From positions 44,307,366-44,371,365 of the forward strand of contig NC_088777.1 of NCBI RefSeq assembly GCF_954871325.1: a stretch of 64,000 nucleotides of DNA. Reading direction: 5' to 3'. This DNA comes from Gordionus sp. m RMFG-2023. Taxonomy: Eukaryota; Nematomorpha; Gordioida; Chordodea; Parachordodidae. This document shows positions 60,428 to 64,000 of this stretch, piece after piece. Position numbers and translations under genes: made by a program. Below the pieces are notes generated by a model. The model did no database searches. It had not been told where the DNA came from and was given only the letters and a program-made list of their open reading frames with translations. The stretch's first letter is position 1. The number at the start of each line of letters is the position of its first letter.

Positions 60428-61227
60428 CTAAAATATATCCCTTTTTGGACTGATGTCAATGCTTACATTATATCCTCTCTGACAAAAAGAATTAGACTGT
60501 TTTAATTTTTTTTTTACCTGTACGAAGATAGGCAAATTTATTTTTCATAAATTGACACCTATATCTTATAAACAAAGAAGTAATGTCAATTATTATTTTA
60601 TTTTAAATGTTTTGTTCATCACCTTTTGTCATCATTCTATTAATTTACAATAAAATAAATTATAGCAATAAATAAAAATGATATCCATCATTATCATTGA
60701 CACGCGATCGTTAATTTTTAAGAAATAAAAATTGATGAATTTCAACAATACTTTTAAATTTTGTTTTGGACAAATGTGTCACATAATCAAAACGTAAATA
60801 TAAATTGATTAAAAAAGATATTATAATTAAAATAAAAGTATAAATTGTGTAATATAATAATTTATTAATATTGATTAATTATTATTAATTCAATTTAAAA
60901 ATTATATTAAAAATCTATGATAACCTTTTCTTATAAAAATAAAATAAATTTACCTTATGTTTTCATCCTTTCAAATTTGTTGACCAATTTTTTTTAAAAA
61001 GAATTATAATTGTAATTTATATTAAAATATTTAAAATTTAAGGAAATAGTTATTTGATAAAGAATAAAGGAATTTTAATTTTCATTGTATAATTATAATT
61101 TGCAGATGATTAAATTAGTTTAAATTTTGGCCTTTCTTAAATTAGGCCATTTCCATTATTTTAAATTAAAAACCATTTAATAAATAATATATATCAAGTT
61201 CAAGAGTTATAATATAATACTATATAT

Positions 61228-61691
61228 TAAGCATATTTCAAAAACGAATCAAATATTCGATACAATAATATGAATCATATTATTTTAATATCCTAATCGA
61301 ATTATTTGAATAGTTATAACTTATAAATAAAATTGAGGCAATAAGAAAAATTATTTGCCATAAAAAATTGACTTGGCATTATAAATTAAATTAATATTAT
61401 GCAAGTTTAATTTTAGTTCATGACTTGATCTTCTTATCATTATTATCAGATTATTTAATGATAATTTTTCCTAATTAAAACTAACAATGGAAAAAAAAAA
61501 TTATAAAAATTCTATCAATATATATATATATATCTTCGTATAAATTATTTTATAATATTTAGGAAAGCTAATTATTCGAAAAATTTGAATCGATATTAAT
61601 AGCAAATTTTATTATTCGTGCGAATACGAATGGTAGATAATTCGATTCGTTTAAACACATCGAATACGATTTTTTTTTTGAAGAGACCATA
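61228..61691. mobile_element. Remnant related to the 10122-11125 hAT element (family G)
   Basis: ATTTCAAAAACGAATCAAATATTCG at the left (first 20 bases are the clearest) and ATACGATTTTTTTTTTGAAGAGACC at the right resemble the ends of the element at 10122-11125, with ATTCGATTCG-type subterminal blocks. No coding sequence. Confidence 0.45.
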
Positions 61692-61741
61692 TATATACTT
61701 AGGTTATATTAAAAATAAACTATTATGGCTGTGTCTGTGTC

Positions 61742-63131
61742 GAGAGTTGTTAAAGTAGCGGGCTTCAGATAGCGCGCTATCTTATTTGGTAACGATAGCT
61801 ATTTACGCGCTACTTTCTTCCTATTATTTATTTTTTTAGCGCTCCCATTTTTTTGAAAGTAGCTAACTCGCTACTTAGCTACTTTTTAAAAATATAATGT
61901 GTAACTCTAAACATGAAAATTTAAATATAATTTCATAATTAATTGTAATTTATTATTTAATTTTGATATTGAAATTTATATTTTCAATTTGTATTATAAA
62001 CTTAAATCATCTGGTGTAAATTATTTAAAATTTCATCGCAAATATATATCCAAATCGATGTAAGTGAGTCAGACAATTATGGTATTATCCTGGTATAATA
62101 TGTTTTTGATAAATTTTCCATTTCCATAACTGAAAAATATTTTCAAATTAATGTAAAAACAAAAAGTGGCTACAAATTTATTTGTTCAAACTGTAAAAAA
62201 ACTAATTGATATAACCTCAAAAAACACTTAAAGGTAGTTGTCATTTTTAAATTCTAATACTATTTTTATTCTGTAAGAATGTTCATGCCAACAGTTTCAA
62301 AGAGATAGAAAAGCATCTTAATAATATTGGTCCAAAAAGACCAATTCAATTCAAGCTAAATTGATTAATAATATTGCATATGTCAATATTTCTCAGAAAC
62401 TGGTTGATAAAGTTATTGTCGATTTTATAATTGATACAGTTCAACCAATGTCATTGGGCGATAATTCATCATTTACGATGATAACTCTAACTCCTGATAC
62501 AACAATTTTTTGTCGCCAAACACTAATGATTCAGATAGCAGACAAAGATGCCCTAGTTTGAACCATAAAAACGACTTCCACCGTTGTTTGAAATAAAGGA
62601 TACTAATATAATAGAAAATTCCCTAGACGCGTTTTCTAAATCTAAAAATACTCAAATGAGTATTTTTAATAATTTTTCTTATTTAAAAAATATATATATA
62701 AAATTATATACTGCATTGTCCTCAAGTAAAAGTGTTGAGAGATTATTTAGTAAGGCGAAACTTATAATTTTCTGATCGTCGCTCTAGACTTGGGGATGAT
62801 AGTATGGTAATGATTTTATAATTATAATGCAACAAATAAAATAAAATGAATATTACCATAAATACTTATTTATTACATAAATTATAATCTTTTTACATAA
62901 TTTTTTTATTAATCAAAACTAACTTTATTTAAATAATGATGTTTATGTATTATGTACTATACAATTACATTATAAGCGAAAAATAACAACAAATTTATAT
63001 CTAAATTTTTTTTAAAAAGTAGACAGCCAAAGCTACTTTTGAAAGATAGTAGCTAATATCGCGCTACTTTTTTTTGATGGGTAGCGACAGCGGTAGTGCG
63101 CTACTTTTAAATGTAGGGTTTAACAACTATG
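61742..63131 (+). mobile_element. hAT transposon with decayed transposase
   Basis: AGAGTTGTTAAAGTAGCG at the left and GGTTTAACAACTAT at the right are inverted, and blocks of AGTAGC and GCGCTACTTTT repeat near both ends. Flanks TCTGTGTC and CCTGTGAC match at 6 of 8 positions. On the plus strand 62150-62810 shows a BED-like C-x2-C-x10-H pattern (FICSNCKKTN...LKKHLK), a central hAT-like part (62361-62561), and the C-terminal dimerisation motif SSSKSVERLFSKAKLI (62700-62775). Stops and frame breaks interrupt it. Confidence 0.85.
62140..62815 (+). pseudogene. hAT transposase pseudogene
   Basis: The order BED-like zinc finger, middle domain, C-terminal dimerisation motif is kept, but the length (about 220 residues of recognisable sequence) is a third of an intact hAT transposase. 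The RNase H-like catalytic region is mostly missing between 62561 and 62584. Confidence 0.75.
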
Positions 63132-63811
63132 CCTGTGACGACATATTTTTTAAACTTAATACTGTTTAGCATAGGCTAAACAGCTTTTTAACTTGGAACC
63201 CTATTTTTGTTTATTTTAAATGTTTGGGGGCATTGTTATTTTTGGTTTCTAAATAAAGTAATAAGTCGAACCATGACACGGCCTATTATTTATTAAATAA
63301 ATATCTTTCATACTTTAATTATTTAAAATGTTTAATATCAATAACAATTCTCAATTACTTTACAAGTATCTGATGCTAAAGCGCATGCATTAAACCTTAA
63401 AAGATCTGTTCTGATTTTTCAAATTAGCCTTATTCATAACTTAATTTTCTTTTATAAAACAACCAATCATCAGATAGTATCCTAAATATTTTTTGCAACG
63501 GATGTAACAAACAAATTTCGAGTTCTGTTTTAGTTTTCATATATCTGATTTTATTTATACTTTACAAGTCATTTTTTTACGTGTTATTATGACATCCCAA
63601 ACTTTTTGTGCCTACTCTACATTTATAGTTAGCGCGAATTCGCGACTAGTATACAAAAATGAATGCAAATTTTTTATCAGCCACGAACAAAAACAACATG
63701 ACCACTTATCCCTGGTTTCCATCTAATTAACTCCAACTTCGCCGGGACAAAAGATTTCAGTAACTAATAAAGCTTTCTCTATATAATTGTTAAAAACGTA
63801 TGCCTCTATTA

Positions 63812-64000
63812 CATTGGCGTACGCAGCGGGGGGGGGGCAGGGGAACAAATCCCCCCCCCCCCCCCAAAGCCAAAAAATGCAGATGCCGAATATATTTTTC
63901 TAAAATATTTTTGTTTAGAGTGTTGTGCAGATTTAATTTAAAACATTTCCATATTTTTTAATTCGTTTGTAAATAAAAATTTTAATTTGTAAAAATTAAT
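63812..64000. mobile_element. End of a second copy of the 866-2605 hAT element, cut by the window
   Basis: TTGGCGTACGCAGCGGGGG followed by a C-run, then AAGCCAAAAAATGCAGATGCCG, is the reverse complement of 2521-2604 with few changes. The target site and other end lie outside the window. Confidence 0.8.

Larger units (their letters stand above)
56658..64000 (+). other. First intron of the LIM-homeobox gene (continues past the window)
   Basis: I looked for a CxxC...HxxC second LIM domain or homeodomain on the plus strand and saw none. The interval holds a family A MITE, a family F element, a family G remnant, a hAT element at 61742-63131 and part of another hAT copy at the right edge. Between them is unassigned A/T sequence, including 60428-61227 and 63132-63811. 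Confidence 0.6.

Noticed and set aside
56658-64000. Second LIM domain or homeodomain exon of the Lhx1/5 gene within the window
   Set aside because: No CxxC...HxxC pattern or WFQNRR-like motif was found on the plus strand in any frame by reading.

Overview
The window is nuclear DNA from an animal. It is very AT-rich and gene-poor, and it is full of transposable-element remnants. No bacterial, organellar or viral genome features are visible. The two real genes are interrupted by GT-AG introns and encode animal chromatin and developmental regulators. The proteins are quite diverged from vertebrate and insect relatives, so a fast-evolving invertebrate with a large, repeat-rich genome is likely. 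I cannot name the phylum from the sequence.

Layout: 1-7402 is intergenic. It holds a degenerate hAT element with 8-bp flanking duplications (866-2605), a dead RTE-like reverse transcriptase fragment (2610-3345, minus) and a 350-bp CT-rich microsatellite (6074-6422). From 7403 to 42414 (plus) lies one gene that I could rebuild as 18 coding exons. The exons total 7464 nt, keep phase at all 17 junctions, and encode 2487 residues. It is the MOZ/MORF-type histone acetyltransferase KAT6. It has an N-terminal winged helix, a possibly split second winged helix, a double PHD finger, an AT-hook, a C2HC zinc finger, a complete MYST acetyltransferase domain, and a very long Asn/Ser/Pro-rich tail. Introns 1 and 2 (10.1 and 8.4 kb) and several smaller introns are stuffed with hAT elements, MITEs and other repeats.

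From 42415 to 56487 is intergenic. It contains a young, nearly complete-looking Ty3/gypsy-like LTR element (43588-46881, minus) with 98-99% identical LTRs and a perfect 5-bp target duplication, but its pol interior is deleted. It also holds hAT remnants with recognisable transposase C-termini and more copies of the same MITEs. At 56488-56657 (plus) is the first coding exon of a LIM-homeobox gene of the Lhx1/5 type. Its remaining exons lie beyond the window, so the last 7.3 kb is its first intron, again filled with hAT elements.

The two genes are both nuclear regulators but nothing in the sequence ties them into a pathway. The most distinctive signals are: (i) about ten dispersed copies of a palindromic MITE whose central stretch is the best conserved part; (ii) a diverged, inverted duplication of a coding-like segment inside KAT6 intron 2; (iii) a recently inserted MITE with a 58-bp perfect terminal inverted repeat; and (iv) an unusual KAT6 N-terminus with a possible split second winged helix.
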